A DNA stretch of 64,000 nt. Origin: Galerina marginata (taxonomy: Eukaryota > Basidiomycota > Agaricomycetes > Agaricales > Galerinaceae). Within the stretch, counting starts at the first letter, position 1; each line of letters starts with the position of its first letter. Positions 32,644 to 45,641 of the stretch are shown in pieces. Both the position numbers and the translations under genes were made by a program. Where the stretch lies: positions 310,001-374,000 of the forward strand of contig JAECYW010000027.1 in NCBI GenBank assembly GCA_023014335.1, given 5' to 3'. Below the pieces are notes generated by a model, which ran no database searches, was not told the DNA's origin, and worked only from the letters and a program-made list of their open reading frames with translations.

Positions 32644-33390
32644 CGGAGCTAAGCTTGGAGTTAATTTGCGTTTTTAAAGTAAAATTTTCGTGTCCTGAAG
32701 TCTGATCAACCATAGAGTTAAATTTGAAGGGACAGATGTTGGCGTACGAAGTGATATTAAAACTTGAGCCAACGAGAGTGCGTCCTTAATATGGCCATGT
32801 ATTGAACGAGACACGTTCGAGCTTCACGGACTCGAAGCTAAGACAGTTGGCGTAACAATGTGAACGAAATCTAGAGAGTCCAAACCTCTTCCCTCGCTCC
32901 CGAGTCCCAATTTCCATGGGCGTTACCGACCGCACTGCCAATCATTTCATCTTATCAGCTCACCCGTTCCACCACCATGAGCTTTGGCTATATTACCTGA
33001 TATTTGTATGCTTTCCCTCTTTAAATTACCGTGAGCTCTTAGAGAGCGGATGCCACCAAGGGTACAAAGTACCGATTCAGCCGGGTCAATGTTGAGCTTT
33101 TCGTACAAGCAATGTCAGACGGTTGGAAGAAGGAGGTCCGGTCGACGTGGTGTCCGGTTTGTCAACATCTTTGCTCTAAAAAAATACGAGCCTCATGGCT
33201 TGACCATGAGACCAACGGCTGATTCCCAATGAAATGCCGGGTTTATTGGAGAATTTTGACTTTTAGAATCCCCTACGCGTGTCAAGGTCGACAGATTAGA
33301 GTTGACTCCGTGTACTGGTGAAGCTTCGCCATATTTTCCGGAGAACGTTCGTAATGATAAACAAAACTCCAGATCTTCGGATTCTCTGTG
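32644..33390. repeat. 3' flank of copy 3 and promoter block of copy 4
   Basis: The first ~160 bp match the 3' flanks of the other copies. From about 33175 it matches the upstream blocks of copies 2 and 3. The middle (about 32820-33150) is single-copy and no gene is seen. Confidence 0.55.
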
Positions 33391-33397
33391 TATAAAA
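33391..33397 (+). promoter_or_regulatory. TATA box of CBM1 gene copy 4
   Basis: TATAAAA 43 bp before the ATG at 33434. Confidence 0.7.
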
Positions 33398-33433
33398 CGC
33401 CTGGAGCGGTTTTTTTCCACATCAACCTGGAAG

Positions 33434-33701
33434 ATGATCTACCTCAGGACATTCGTCGTTGCGATAGTCATTAGCTCAGGAAGCGCGCTTCTGCTGGAAG
33501 ATTCGCTTACTACCACCACTCCACCACCTGTTACAGCAACAACCCCGTGGTATGATCCAGGAACGACTGTACCTCTGTCGACCAGCGTATCCCAGCATTA
33601 TAATCAATGCGGTGGTCTTGGATTTACTGGGCCTATAGGTGAATTTATTGCTATTGGAGGCTGCAGAGCAATATTGACATGAAAATCCATAGTCTGTGCC
33701 G
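33434..33701 (+). pseudogene. CBM1 gene copy 4, 5' part, cut by the 26.6-kb element
   Basis: Exon 1 (33434-33638) gives signal peptide, Thr/Pro linker and HYNQCGGLGFTGPI. The intron is 33639-33692. Exon 2 starts at 33693, but only its first 9 nt belong to the gene before foreign DNA begins; a TAA stop follows at once. The other 32 nt of exon 2 and exon 3 lie at 60299-60409. Adding the two pieces gives exon 2 exactly 41 nt, as in the other copies, and 87 codons plus stop overall. Confidence 0.85.
33692..33701. repeat. Left target-site duplication of the 26.6-kb element
   Basis: GTCTGTGCCG, repeated exactly at 60289-60298. One copy is needed to restore the 41-nt exon 2, so it is a true duplication. 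Confidence 0.75.
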
Positions 33702-36643
33702 CATAAGTAGCATGTGTAAAGGAAAACATAACACGCTCTCCCATGCTCTGGATCGCTAACTGTGCGCCGTCGTTGAACCCGCACCGGACATACACCTTGA
33801 CCCAACAATGTAGGCACGGCAAACAAGTTATTTCTCTGTATTTTATCGATGCGGGTCGTCAGCACTATAAATTCATTCAATAGTCGGAAGCCAAGAGTTG
33901 GTATTTAGTTCCAGTGTTCTATGCACTGTGGTACAGACGCGGTTCTTTAGCACCACATTCCAGGCGTATTTTTGTTACTCGTGGAGATAGGATATTATTG
34001 TGTCTTTCGGCCAAATTGTTATTTAAACCAGGGGAAAGGTTAAATGTCAATGTGGTTTCTCGGAACCAGATGCAGTGGACTAAATGTAAGGTAGCGCAGT
34101 GAATTTTGTGTGGATGTATACCTTACATCAGTAGAATGAGCATCGGTCAGTTTAGCGACCAAAGTAAATATAGTTTATGTGAGGTAGATTGAAAAAAACG
34201 GCACAAAAAATGGTACCTAGTGGCTGGCGTCTGACTAAGTTCAGCGTCTATATACCACACCAAATTAAACTCGCAGAAGAGAAGCTGTATAGACGAACTT
34301 TGGTGGAACGCAACCACTTTAATTTAAACAGTAAAGCCTGGTACGATTCCTTAATCTAAGGCGCGATTTGATATGGTGCCTCGTTACCAATTTAAAAGAG
34401 AAGAAAAAGTTTCCAATGTATTTCAGTTTGTCCCAACTAATTTGGACACTGAGGCTGTTAATTTAGTTGGAAGACACAAAGTTGGCAGTACTGATTACAC
34501 GTGAGCCATCCTCCCTCTGAGTATCCAAAATTTCCTGATTTTGCCACCTATGACCAAATTCGCTACCGATACAGTTTGCTTGATCAGTTTTAGGGCTGTA
34601 TATTTGATGTGCGGTCTTTGCCTTCTTGGATGACGTACCCTCAACCTGGGCCAGGTCGACTGGATCGCATATATCCAGAATTCTGTAAGCATGTTCGAAA
34701 TAAATCCGTACACCGCGCACCAGATCTGTAAATACGGTGTGTAATATTGTCGGACTCAACAGAATCGGTTAGGTCTTGAATCTTACCAATTACGGATCCG
34801 AGATTCCTGTGAATTTCTACTGCATTCTTCGCGATTCTTATAACCCAATCCTGCTGGTCGGAATCACGACGTGGGTTTATTCATGACCTCACTTTGGTTT
34901 CCTTGACTGAATCTATTGATATATTTTTTTAATTATTCATAATTTGAATACTCGCCATTGCTGGCCGAGGCGTTTGGTGTCTCTTCACCAAATCCAATAG
35001 AACTGACTTGATCCGCTGCCTCCCAACCGCATCTTATCTCCCACACGCACTCCCTTTTTCCGTCACAGCAGACGCTCAAACAATTCCAGTGATGCTGTAG
35101 ACGCTCACCACTTTTTTATAAAACGGAAAATCCAGTGTCTATAGACTGTATATTTTCCCGTACTCAGGATCTTGTTGCCTTCTGCTTGATTTTCAACGAC
35201 GGTCAAAATTGTAAATAGAAACCACTTACACCGAAGTCTGTCAAATTTGGTGCCTATACACTAGTCACAGCAAGTTATTCAGTGCCTACCCACTGTACAT
35301 TGTTTCATATCTAGATTTTGTTTCCTTCACCTGTATTTAGTTTAACTAGCATTATTTCGTAAATACCCACCACTTTTTATTGACGACCTCAGATTTGGTG
35401 TCTTTGAACAAGTCGTATTCAGTCAGAAGTAGATCTGATCTGGCGCTTTTAGATCAATATACTCCCGTAGTTTCGGTCACGTAGACCAAGTTTACCTCCC
35501 GCTCACGTCTGCAGTCACTGAATGTTGTCGCCATATACAAAGCCTAGTGAAATTTCAGAGTTTTGCTCATCTGAGCGCCTTTCTCGCAAAATCCCAGCGC
35601 ATCAAACACGTGGGAATGCATTATCCCCCATTTCCCGCCTAAGGTGGTAATTCATGTTAGCCCAGTCGGGTGCTGAATGCTTTCGAAATCTACTTCGGTC
35701 AGACTAAAAATAGGCGTATTCTGGTCTGTGTGACCTGTACCCGTGATTTTGTTATGGTATTAGTGCAATAAGTAGACTACAACGAACCTTGTTCAGTTAT
35801 TATCAATTGATTATTTACTAAAAGTCTCCGGTACTCGAATTAGCGCCTAAGAAGCTCGTTGACGCTTGTTCTCAACGCTTCCCACGACTCACGGCATTCT
35901 CTGCCCCTTCATTCGAGCCGAGAGCATTGCGGCACATAGTTAGCGGTGCTAGATGCCCGCTTACTCGAGTCGATGGAATAGGTAGGAACTGCAAAGCATA
36001 TTCCAGCATATTCCATACGCGGAGTGAACTCCCCGCGTTCGAATCATCGATGCTGTGCCTCTCGGTATAAATACAGCACGAGCCTGTCAGATAAGTTGGC
36101 GGTGACAGACTAGAGTCTCGAGCATGCCAAGACACGGAATCAATGCCTGTCAGTTTGATAGGCGCCCATTGAGCCTGATGAAGGAAAGCAGTGTACATGA
36201 ACATATTTAAGTTCAGAATAATAGTTTGGCCACGGTCACGTCTACTTATTCATAATGAAGGACCAATACACCAGATTCCGCTGACTGACTCGGAATAGGG
36301 TTTTCAGCACCAGATTTAGACTTTGAAAAAAAAATAGAGTGAGACATGACCAGTTAAATCTTTCTGTTTCGATCTTGTTTCCTCAACCCTTTTTATACCA
36401 AAATAGTGGCGCTTTTTCGTCTCTCGCCTTTGATAATTATAAGGAAACCAATTGTATAAATCCAGCCCACCATTACCCAATTTCAACTTTAGGATGGTCT
36501 CCTCCCGCTAATTGTATGCAGCCCCACTCAACCGTCTGTCAAAGATATTTGTTGACTGTTTCTCGAGGATTACGAATATATTGTTTGTTGATCGCTTTCC
36601 CGTCGGTGATTGACTCACCTTTCTCTCCTCCACCTCTTCCCGA
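33702..36643. other. Left subterminal region of the KDZ element
   Basis: About 2.9 kb without a recognisable gene. It contains scattered degenerate CACCAGATT / AATTTGGTG motifs in both orientations (for example near 34250, 34980, 35245, 35395, 36275 and 36312), akin to the CACCGGATT motifs of the right subterminal region. Confidence 0.45.
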
Positions 36644-39600
36644 ATGGCTGATGAGCATCGTCGCATTGTTTTACCCACCGATTCTAACTCACCTCCTCGT
36701 TCGATAAACCTCCTACGTTACGAGGATGGCATCATTATTAGCCCAACTAGACGAACAAAAACTGTGACCGCCCGTCCCAATGGCGCACCAGGTCCGAGAA
36801 AACGCCTGAAATCAGATCACAGGAGTGTAGATACCGACAAAGTCTTGCCTAGATCGACAATGGCCGGACCACCAGTAATTGGCGCCACAGACAGCTCAGG
36901 TAAATCTGCAGCATCATGAACAGGTCATCCATAGTTCCTTCTGACCATACACCTTGCTAGATGGGATCAGCGTCGAGGAAATGAATTCAAACGGCAATGA
37001 AGACATTATGTCCTTAGAGAATCATTCTTTTACCCGGGATCCAGGGAAAATAACCGAGTACCAGCACTTCGTCGAGGCTGTCTTTGCGGCAGAATGTGTT
37101 ATCTCCCAATTGTCGCGTCAGATATTCGTAGTCAATGGGTGGAATGTCTCAACACGGAGCATCACGGTAAACTTAAAAATTTTCCACTGGAATTTAGTTA
37201 AGACCATCTTTTGTTCAGGCTCAATGGTATCATCTCGACCTCATGACAATTGGATCAAATAAAATTGCCGTATGCATGTGTCCAACTGGCCGAGCCAAAA
37301 ATTGTTGTTTTCATACTCAATTCATGCTGGATTACGGGGAGGAAAGGTTTCCACTGCGAGAGAATGTGCCCGGTACGTCGTCAAAACTTACACCAAACAG
37401 AGGCTCATTGCCAATTGCTAGCTCTCGATGACGGCGTGATTATTTTTTCCCGATATCAAACTGAGAACGATACATACCGAAGTTTATTATCTGTTCAAGC
37501 ATCTATAAACCCAACCATTAAGAATAGGGCCGTCGTCGAGCATGTGGGTCTAAACGATGGCTCTGGACCCTGGAGATGCAACAAGGATCCCAACTTAGTA
37601 AACTGCCCGCACGTAATCGATGCTCGACACGCACTTCAAAAGTACATCCAATCGGACGTCAATGCGATTGATCCAGGAGCAAGTTCAGCGCGTATGCACT
37701 ATATCAGTAAGTTGAGAGTTTTACTTCATACATTTCGACCTTTCTACTCCGAGTCTCAAATTTTAATCCAAAGGTCCAACACCTCGACAAGCTAACAGTA
37801 ATTCAACTGAATCGGTATCATATCTTTCATTGCCCCCCCCCTTGTGGGCCCGAATTCCATCAGATTCTCCAGCTCCACCGATTTACCCGCTCCACCAGGC
37901 ACCAGCAATAATACCACTTAACCCAAGCACTGCATCATGTTTCTGCAAACCGGTTAGAATACAGTATGACCCTTTTCAACCTACAGAAACCAGGCCTTGC
38001 ATCATCTACGGATTAGGCGGCGCTTGGGCGTCGACAATCGAGGTCCAGTCCTGTTCCGGTTGTAAAAGATACGTCGGACCTGATTGCCGTGAAATTGGGG
38101 TTTTTAACTGGAACAATCATATTTTGGTCACGCACCAGCTGTTAGAGGACTACCTCAACGCGTTCACGGCATCGGAGACACCTATTACGGCTTGGGTTAA
38201 TGTCATGTCCCGACGTTACCAGTCAATTGGCTCAACCCCTTTCTTGAAACACACTCCGTTCGGCGCTGTCTGGTTTTCTTATGTTCGCCTTATCAACCTT
38301 CAAGGAGATATGAAATGCCCTACATGTGGACCAAACCCTGACGTTCTTATATTCGATGGCGTCTCTTTATCATTCAACCAGCGAAACCTGCTTTCCTGCT
38401 TAGAGCCCCCAACCAAGATTCACTCCTCCCGTTCGCTTGTGAGGGAGGACACAGTACGTCTCCGGGGACTTCAGTTTATTTTAGATCCCACCACACGCAA
38501 GAATATTAGGCGAATTATCTCTGGACCGTCCCTTAACGCAGCTGATATCGCATCGGTGGATCAGGAGATATCTAATGAGTTTTCGTCCCTTGAATTGGAT
38601 GGAGATGAATCTGTAGAGTCAGGTTCTTCTCAAGATGAAGAGATACTACAACGAAATAACTCTCGGAGAGAAGCCGCAAAAGAGAGAAAGCGCCAGGCGC
38701 TAATAGCGAGAGTTAGGCTCATTCCGGGGGTTGTGTCAAGTCTTGCGCTTATTGATCCAGCACTCGGACATCTCTTCGATCGTTGGTTTGGGCCTGGTGC
38801 AGTAGTGAATAAGGCAGTTGCCCCATCGGTTTACCGTTCTCTATTTATTCAGGTGAGCCTTACTTAGCGGTTTTGGAATAACTACTCAGTCGATGCAGAT
38901 TAGCGCCGAGGAATCAGCTCTTCAAATGCTGAACCGCCCCTGCCTCGAACGCCTCAAAGTGTTCATTTCTTCTCCCACAAAGGAGTCGCTTTCACATCTT
39001 ATTCAGATACCGGCACTTTATAAAATCTTGATGTATGAAGCTTCGAGATCAAATTCCAACGGAATTTCTCAAGAAACTTATGGTGTGTGCAAATGGCTCT
39101 ATCTTCGTGCTGAGACAGTTCGCCGCATGCTTCTGGTCCATGAAAATGAACCCCCAAGTTCACCGTTACCTGAAGGAAATGACGAATGGCAGAAGGTGAG
39201 GGCTTACCCAAAACTTATCGACGTTGTCTTGAATTATATGCAGACAGGATGTTTTTATGAAAAACCGCAAATAAGATTTAGACCACAATATCCAAAGTTA
39301 CACGAAGATGGAACGTCTGACCGCGGAATTGAAAAAAAGGGGGGATGTAGAAAATATTTCTCGAAGTATAGCCCTCGGAAGCTCACCGGAGGAATTATGG
39401 TCCCATGGTGCACACATAGCATCGCTTATGGGTTCCACTGCATCCCTGTATCTGAAGGCCGAAACGATGTTTTTTCAGCGCTTTACACAAGGTGGGAGAA
39501 GGCCCCAAAAATCATTTTATATGATTTTGCTTGCGCCCTACAGCCATACTGTATGCTGCGCGAACCCGCATTCTTTCAAGACACCTTATTTGCAATTGAT

Positions 39601-39864
39601 CAGTTCCATGCACCGGACCACACAAAATGCTGTCCGTCGTCATTCCTGTCCACCTACGCCCAGACAGATTCACGATTAGCGCTGGTAAACTCTAGTGCTG
39701 GAGAGTGTGGGAATGGCGGCCTTGCAAGGATCCGAAAATCAGTCAGCTATATGAATCAAGAGCACGCCATTGTCTTCACAAGGGTATTTCTGTCAATTTG
39801 GAATAGATTACGTATTAACGATCTATCTACCGTACTTGATTCTTCGAAATCAAATCCTAGCTAG
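36644..39864 (+). CDS. KDZ-family transposase with Cys-rich N-terminal zinc domains (981 aa)
   Basis: DNA transposase of the Kyakuja-Dileera-Zisupton class. Six exons (36644-36899, 36961-37166, 37219-37372, 37422-37706, 37774-38852, 38899-39864) sum to 2,946 nt in frame. N-terminal region: DNA-binding-like part with a SWIM-type zinc finger (C...WRCNKDPNLVNCPHVIDA, about residues 250-275). Next a Cys cluster CSGCKRYVGPDC near 392 and CPTCGPNPDVLIFDG near 485-495, the last Asp being a good candidate for the first catalytic residue. The catalytic core follows: TGGIMVPWCTHSIAYGFHC, ILYDFACAL (Asp near 869), DQFHAPDHTKC, and GECGNGGLARIRKS (Glu near 928) followed by YMNQEHA. All expected motifs are intact, with no stop or frameshift, so the gene may be active. 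It lies 530 bp upstream of a likely partner gene. Confidence 0.88.
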
Positions 39865-40393
39865 TGTAGTACCTTGCGCCTTGTTACATTTTCACGGTGA
39901 TGTATTTACGCGATTGCAACTGCAGCGGAAGCGTGGCCGATAAATGTTCAGCGGTGGCAGGCGCACTGTAGGTCAAGAGCTGTATAAATAAAACAGGAAA
40001 TGTAAACCCGCACAAGCCAAGTCGGGTTGTGGGCAAGGCGCTAAAAACAGTTTACCATAACCAAAAATGAAATCGGGCTAAAGCTGTGCAGCTCAACCGA
40101 TTTGATCTCCGAGAGATCAATATGGTTCGTCATCACAAGATTTGGATCTCGGGAAAAACTGATAACCTAAACAAGATTTCGTTCCTCAAGATTGGATTGA
40201 GGTTCGGCACACCAAATTTTGAGTAGGCTGAGAAATTCAGTACCAGCAAACCAAATCTTAACAACCGACAGCCAGTTCGGGAACCTAACCCTAATACTTT
40301 TGTCATCCCTAGGTTGGTCACCATTTCGCGCCGCCTTTGTTCCTTCACGACGTCTTCCACGTATCCCAACCAGCCAGGTTCCAGCCTTCTGTA
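39865..40393. other. Spacer between KDZ transposase and zinc-motif gene
   Basis: No gene seen; contains one CACACCAAATTTTG motif also found near 34248 and 41978. Confidence 0.4.
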
Positions 40394-41735
40394 ATGCCAA
40401 AGGATACTTCCAGTTCTCGTAAAGGTAACATTCGGACTTCGCCATCCAAAGCCAGGGGCCCTGTGCACTGCAACAAGTGCATAGGTAGGCCATTGAGGAA
40501 TGAGTGCATGCACACCGAGGCGGGTCGTGCGTTCATCAAGTTGCGTGCGGAGGTCAGGCTTTCCTTGCCCTCGTCAAAGTAAAGACGCTGATAACCTGTC
40601 TTTTTTAGTGTGCTGCGGAACCCAAGAGGGCTGCAAGGTCATCCCCTAGATGCACAATTTGCGATGGACGACCCCTCCGCTCCCAATGTCTTCACACCCG
40701 GATGGGACGAATATACCTTCAAGAACAACAGATCCTGAATGTAAGTCCATAGGCGTAACTCGTACGCACAACTTATCTATTTTTTTTAGGAGCTCCAGCC
40801 GGTGTCAGAACCAAATAATTTCACCGCGTCTAGCGATCTTTCCGGAAACCCGCTCCTCATTCCGCTTGACGCCCCTACGAATCAACCTCCCCCCTCTCTT
40901 CATGGTCCCAATCAGCAGGGGCCACTTCGAGTCCCCTCAACACCTCCGTCCACGCGTTACAGTGCTCCGTCCCCCCCGTCACCCAAAGAAGCCGATTCCC
41001 ATGAAAACAACGAAACATCACCAGCACTTCAAACCTCCCAACCGAATAGTCCTCGTCCTTCATCGTCCACGCCGAAATTGAAACCCGATAACACTCGCGC
41101 CACCAAGGCTAACCCGAAGCATGGATTTGTTGGTGGTATGAGGGGTGCTGATCGCCATGGTCCGTTCATCCATTTATTCCTTATTTATTTATTACTACAA
41201 ATTTCCCCTCTACAGAAATTGTACGAAAGCATGCTCGACCAGAGGCAATACCGGATGCCAAAACCGCAAGCAAGCGGTTCCTCGAGAACATGAACCGGTT
41301 AGTTGAGAAGGTAAGTCTTTCTGTACGACCTTCTATCTTATTCTGATGTAACTATCCCAGTCTGACGACCTGGCGGCTTCAACTGGGTGCTGGTTGTTTA
41401 TTGGCGCTCAGCACTGCGGCGGCGTGGGTGCGACTGTGCACTACACGTCACCTCGGCTTCTACGCGATGCGGGCGAACAAATGAATGGCATCGCCAACGA
41501 TTTCCACGACCTGATGACAAATTTATTACATGCCCGTCGCACAGATGCTCTCGAACTAACGAAGAAACTCAAGCAGGTGGAAATAGAAAAGGAGGAAGCC
41601 AAAAAAAAGGTTGATGGGTTGAACAGCCAGGTAGACGGGTTGAACAGTAAAGTACTAACTCAGGAAAAGTTACTGCGCGTATATGCGAGCAGATTGGGGC
41701 TGGACGTGGCTGAACTCGAGGCGTTTGCGGAGTGA
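40394..41735 (+). CDS. Protein with two Cys/His motifs and a coiled coil, next to KDZ transposase (368 aa)
   Basis: Exons 40394-40552, 40609-40740, 40790-41135, 41216-41310 and 41361-41735 sum to 1,107 nt in frame. Two near-identical metal-binding-like motifs occur, one per exon: CNKCIGRPLRNECMHTEAGR (exon 1) and CTICDGRPLRSQCLHTRMGR (exon 2), that is C-x2-C-x-GRPLR-x2-C-x-HT-x2-GR. A Pro/Ser-rich linker follows (exon 3). The last exon has CWLFIGAQHCGG and YTSPRLLRDAGEQMNG, then a coiled coil of about 60 residues (heptads around LTKKLKQVEIEKEEAKKKVD) with a repeated VDGLNS block. A DNA- or RNA-binding accessory factor of the transposon is plausible, but I know no experimental function. Confidence 0.65.
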
Positions 41736-44378
41736 CTTGATTCTTCTTCCTGAATATTCCGCACGTCATTTCGTCGCTTTCGTCTCCCACCAATTGTAAT
41801 GTAGCTATATTCTGGATGATCTCGTTGTGAGTCACGTCTGAACAGCCTTGCAATAAATCCATAAATAGGTGATAACGGAGACTAAATGTTACGATGACAC
41901 TCTCCGTATGCCTGGTAGTGAAGTGACACGCGATATCTATGCAACCTCAGGACCCTTAGGGCTAGAGTTAGTTCAAGTTTGACACACCAAAATTTCGGTT
42001 CCTCGAACAATGGAACAAAGAACGGCGAGTCATGGGGAAAACCATGGTTCCTAGAATCCACATGTATGATAACCCTGGACGCTTGAACTTCGGTTACAGT
42101 TTATGAACCACTACTGAGGTGGGAAACTTTCGCCGGTGGTCAAAAGGCGAGTCACAGCGTTTGGATTTTGCTAAGGCATTTTGCTCTCGAAATTAAGGCG
42201 TACACAAGAAGGCAAAACGAGAGAGCAAAATTCAAACGACGTGCCCAGATATTTTGATGAGAGTCAAAATAGTCCGGCCCCAGTAGTGAACGGAAAATGT
42301 GGAGGTGCAACACAAATTCGGAACAAGAATCAGACGTTTCAAAAGGGCGCTTGACCCAGAGTACTGGGTTTCCTACGGTTCGCCGATCTGGATAGGACTA
42401 AGAAGCGCTTTAAAGCCGGGAACATTGCTGAACGTGGATATATTTGGAGGAGTCTCGGAGCAGAGTGCGCTCGGTATATTTTGTGCCTATGTATTCTCTC
42501 TCTTTCAATATAGCTGTGCAGTCAGAGCGCGTTCCGATACCCTTAGCAATGAAACTACAGAGTCACTTGCACAATACCAGATTTATCAGGAAAGAAAGGA
42601 GGATTATTGTTATCCAAGAATAACGAACAGGTTCACGCGCGGTTGAGATGTCGCCGAGGTGAAAGAAAACATCCTTTTGGATATGGTGTCCAAAGAGGAT
42701 TAGTGGAATGCAAAGTTGACAGAGCGGCCGCCGCAGAAAATTCCTAGGGAACACGCTACATCAAAAGCTCGGTGGAGTTTTGTTACGCGATTCACGAGCG
42801 CTCAAATTTTGCTACACTTTGGGGTATCAAGAAACCACATTGTGAGGGGATCGGGAGTCGAAATATTACTAACCCGTCATTCCGTCATCCATTTCCTCGT
42901 CATGTCAAGGGCATGTTCCGAACCCTTCCTATCACTGTCTTCGACGATGAGTTCAACTCTAGCTATAGATTCATCCGCTTTCGAGCGTGCTTTGGACATA
43001 GTAGATAGAATATAATTTAGATTCCAATTTACTTACCAAGTAATTACTTCAATGCACATCCATCCCTACCGTTAAGGTGGAAAGGTGTCGAGGACCACAC
43101 ACCGACAGCAACAGCGGTAATTATCGCCGTCTGTCATCATGGCTGACGAGGTATATTCGCAGCAGCCGCATTGGGACAATCACCCTTTTTTGGACTATGT
43201 ACAGCCAGCGGGCCGAAGCGCCGGTAAGAGCAGGCTCACTGATATGGTGAACGCACATCGACGCACTCATTATTCTGTAGAATAATAAGCCGGATAGCAT
43301 GTACTGGCAAGGATGGCTCACTCGTATTATAACCAGTGACCTTGATTTGTTATTTACTCGCGGCACAATGCCTTTGAACCACGGCAAAGTAATTCCTTTA
43401 TTAGGATTACGCCATAATGTGGTAGTGGCATACCAATTTATACGTAGTTGGGTAGCAAATTGGTAGCAAACAGGAAGCTCGTAGGTAGCAAACACGTAGA
43501 AAAACTTCAAATTGAGTAAAATGATACTGAACTCTGTTACGGTGCTGTAAGCGACCTGAATGTAGCGGAATAGTACAAAATTTGAACGCTGAGTAGCAAA
43601 CACCTAGAGAACAGGTAGCAAACACGTAGAGGACGGGTAGCAAACTGGTAACAAACCTCCTACGCAAGCTGGAATAAGACTATGCTGTGTCTTCACCATT
43701 GACATGAGCCTCTGATCATTGCATACTCTTTCACTGGCTGACGACCTCTATTTTCGAGAGTTTTTGATGCTTAATTAGCTGCTGCAGGGAGCGGTCCAAT
43801 TATTGAGGACCGAAGTTCGTGTCCTGATCGCCAGTGTGATATTTGATGTTCCTGCTTATTTCTCCAATGACTGCCTCAAAATTAGTTGTCCGTAAAATGT
43901 AGTTCCTCTGTGAAATGCCGAGAAATGCGAATTAGTAGAAACAGGGTGGTCTGGGCAACACTGAAACAGCGATTCCAATATGCTAGTTCTGGAATATCAA
44001 TACACGGTGTAGATAAATGATTGATTGATTAATATACCAACGGTTTCTGAGATGCTCTTCTGAAGGAAGAAATATTCTACGTGATTTCTTAAACAATGTT
44101 TCTTACTGGGCAGTCCTCAGGAATGTACTCCCTTCGTCAAGCGCCAAGAAATGTGAAGAAGTAACCGAGAGGTCAGGATGGCTCGTAAATTACACTCTTT
44201 CAATCCACTGGTTCTGAAGTACTGAGAGTATTCATATAGGAACGAGTACTATTCTAGCTAACTTTTCCTCCGGTTCAACATGGGTAAAAATAGGAGCCTA
44301 CACTGGAAGTGAGAGGCTGGGAGATCGAAAGTACTAAAAGCTTCTGGAGTAAGTTGAACTGGTAGACGTGTAATAAGT
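41736..44378. other. Gene-poor stretch inside the KDZ element
   Basis: 2.6 kb without a supportable gene; the open frames at 42299-42646 and 43121-43603 show no family resemblance. It contains the GTAGCAAAC repeat tract listed separately. Confidence 0.45.
43452..43645. repeat. Interspersed GTAGCAAA repeats
   Basis: Six exact GTAGCAAA copies (43452, 43463, 43484, 43593, 43614, 43637), several within a longer GGTAGCAAACACGTAGA word, plus a GGTAACAAAC variant at the end. Related GTAGCAGG/ACGTAG pieces occur near 45530. Role unknown. Confidence 0.6.
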
Positions 44379-45378
44379 TTACAGCTCGAAAAGTGCCTGT
44401 TGAATTTGCTCTTCTTCCTCTCGATCCAGGTCTCCGATTACAGGATCAGGCGTTGGGGAATTAACATCAAAAGACCGAAGAATAATCTCATGAAAGTCGC
44501 CTGCACAACCAATGCCATACAAAGTACGGCGTATAATTGGGAGCCTCGTCTGAATTATCGTCAAGCCTTGGACGATTTCGATGAGCTGCTCCTGTTGGTA
44601 TGCCCAAAGGATCTTGACGGCAGTGTGGTTATTTGGGAGATAGCCTTCAATCTCTTGTAGGTTGCGCAATAATTGTTTTCCCGCCAACTCGTGGACCCAA
44701 AGTCGCTCGACGAGTTTTAAGACGCGTTCCGGTCCACGATCAATCGCTCGAGACAATAATATCTCGAAGGTATCTGTCCAAGACGCAATACCGCCCCAAG
44801 GGCTGCTCCACTTCTGTACCTTTTCCCTCAATTTGAGAAATTGTAGGTACTGCGGAAAGTTTGGCGCAATGGCTTCCAAGCCGTCCAGTAAGTTAACGAG
44901 ATTATTCGACGGCACCGTCACTTTTTTCTTCAAAACCGTGAAGAGGTCACTGAAATCCGGATAGGCGGGAGACTTCCAATATTCTTCCATAACATTTGCA
45001 AGAGAGTTGTCGACTGGGTCTGTCTGCACGCCTACATCTGCGCTAGTTATTGGTGAGCCACCGCTTTTCAATGAGCATCAGTAGCCGACAGCTTACTGTT
45101 TGAATGTTCCTTGGCTTTGAGACTGAATAGCTTCATTAACTTGAACAGGCGTAGACCCCCTACAACAATATATAAGCTGAGTTCTAGAGAGTAAGCCAAT
45201 ACCTCCTACAGTTTGTTACGGCGTCGGCGATTGATTTCCGCATTTTTGGCCTTTATTACTTCCTTGTTCCTAATTCCCTTATATTAGTATGCAAAACAAA
45301 GAGGATAAACGGTGCCATGGTCTACTTCTCATAATATTTTTTGAACTTGCTAGGGGACGGGATATTCGCTTGAGACAT
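44379..45378 (-). CDS. Uncharacterised protein with basic N-terminus (286 aa)
   Basis: Four exons (45378-45326, 45269-45210, 45159-45097, 45063-44379) sum to 861 nt in frame. The N-terminus is strongly basic (KNKEVIKAKNAEINRRRRNK), suggesting nucleic-acid binding or nuclear import. The rest is predicted helical, with YWKSPAYPDFSDLF, an IASWTDTFEILLSRAI stretch and an acidic end (GDLDREEEEQIQQALFEL). No named domain was recognised. The third intron would be only 33 nt, short even for a fungus; it is required to keep frame in this model, so this junction is the weak point. Confidence 0.55.
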
Positions 45379-45641
45379 AATTGTAGAAGGTGGGCAGAAG
45401 TTGATGTACTTGCAATTAAAGAAAAAAATTGCCGTCATCATTTATAAGATATTTTAGTGCGCGTTCGCATCCTAGTAACAAATCGCAAGTTGCATGCAAT
45501 GCGGTACACTAACTTCGTATCAAACTCAGGTAGCAGGTAATACGTAGTGTGTCATATTCAGGAGTATATACAGACAAGGAACGCGGTACAGAACGAGTAA
45601 GGACAAGCCATTCAACCTAAAGTACATGTGTGTGTGAGTCG

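Noticed and set aside
36035..36050. GTTCGAATC resembling a tRNA B box
   Set aside because: No A box or cloverleaf could be built around it.
42299..42646. A 115-codon + strand frame in the KDZ element
   Set aside because: No family resemblance, no splice partners, unremarkable codon pattern.
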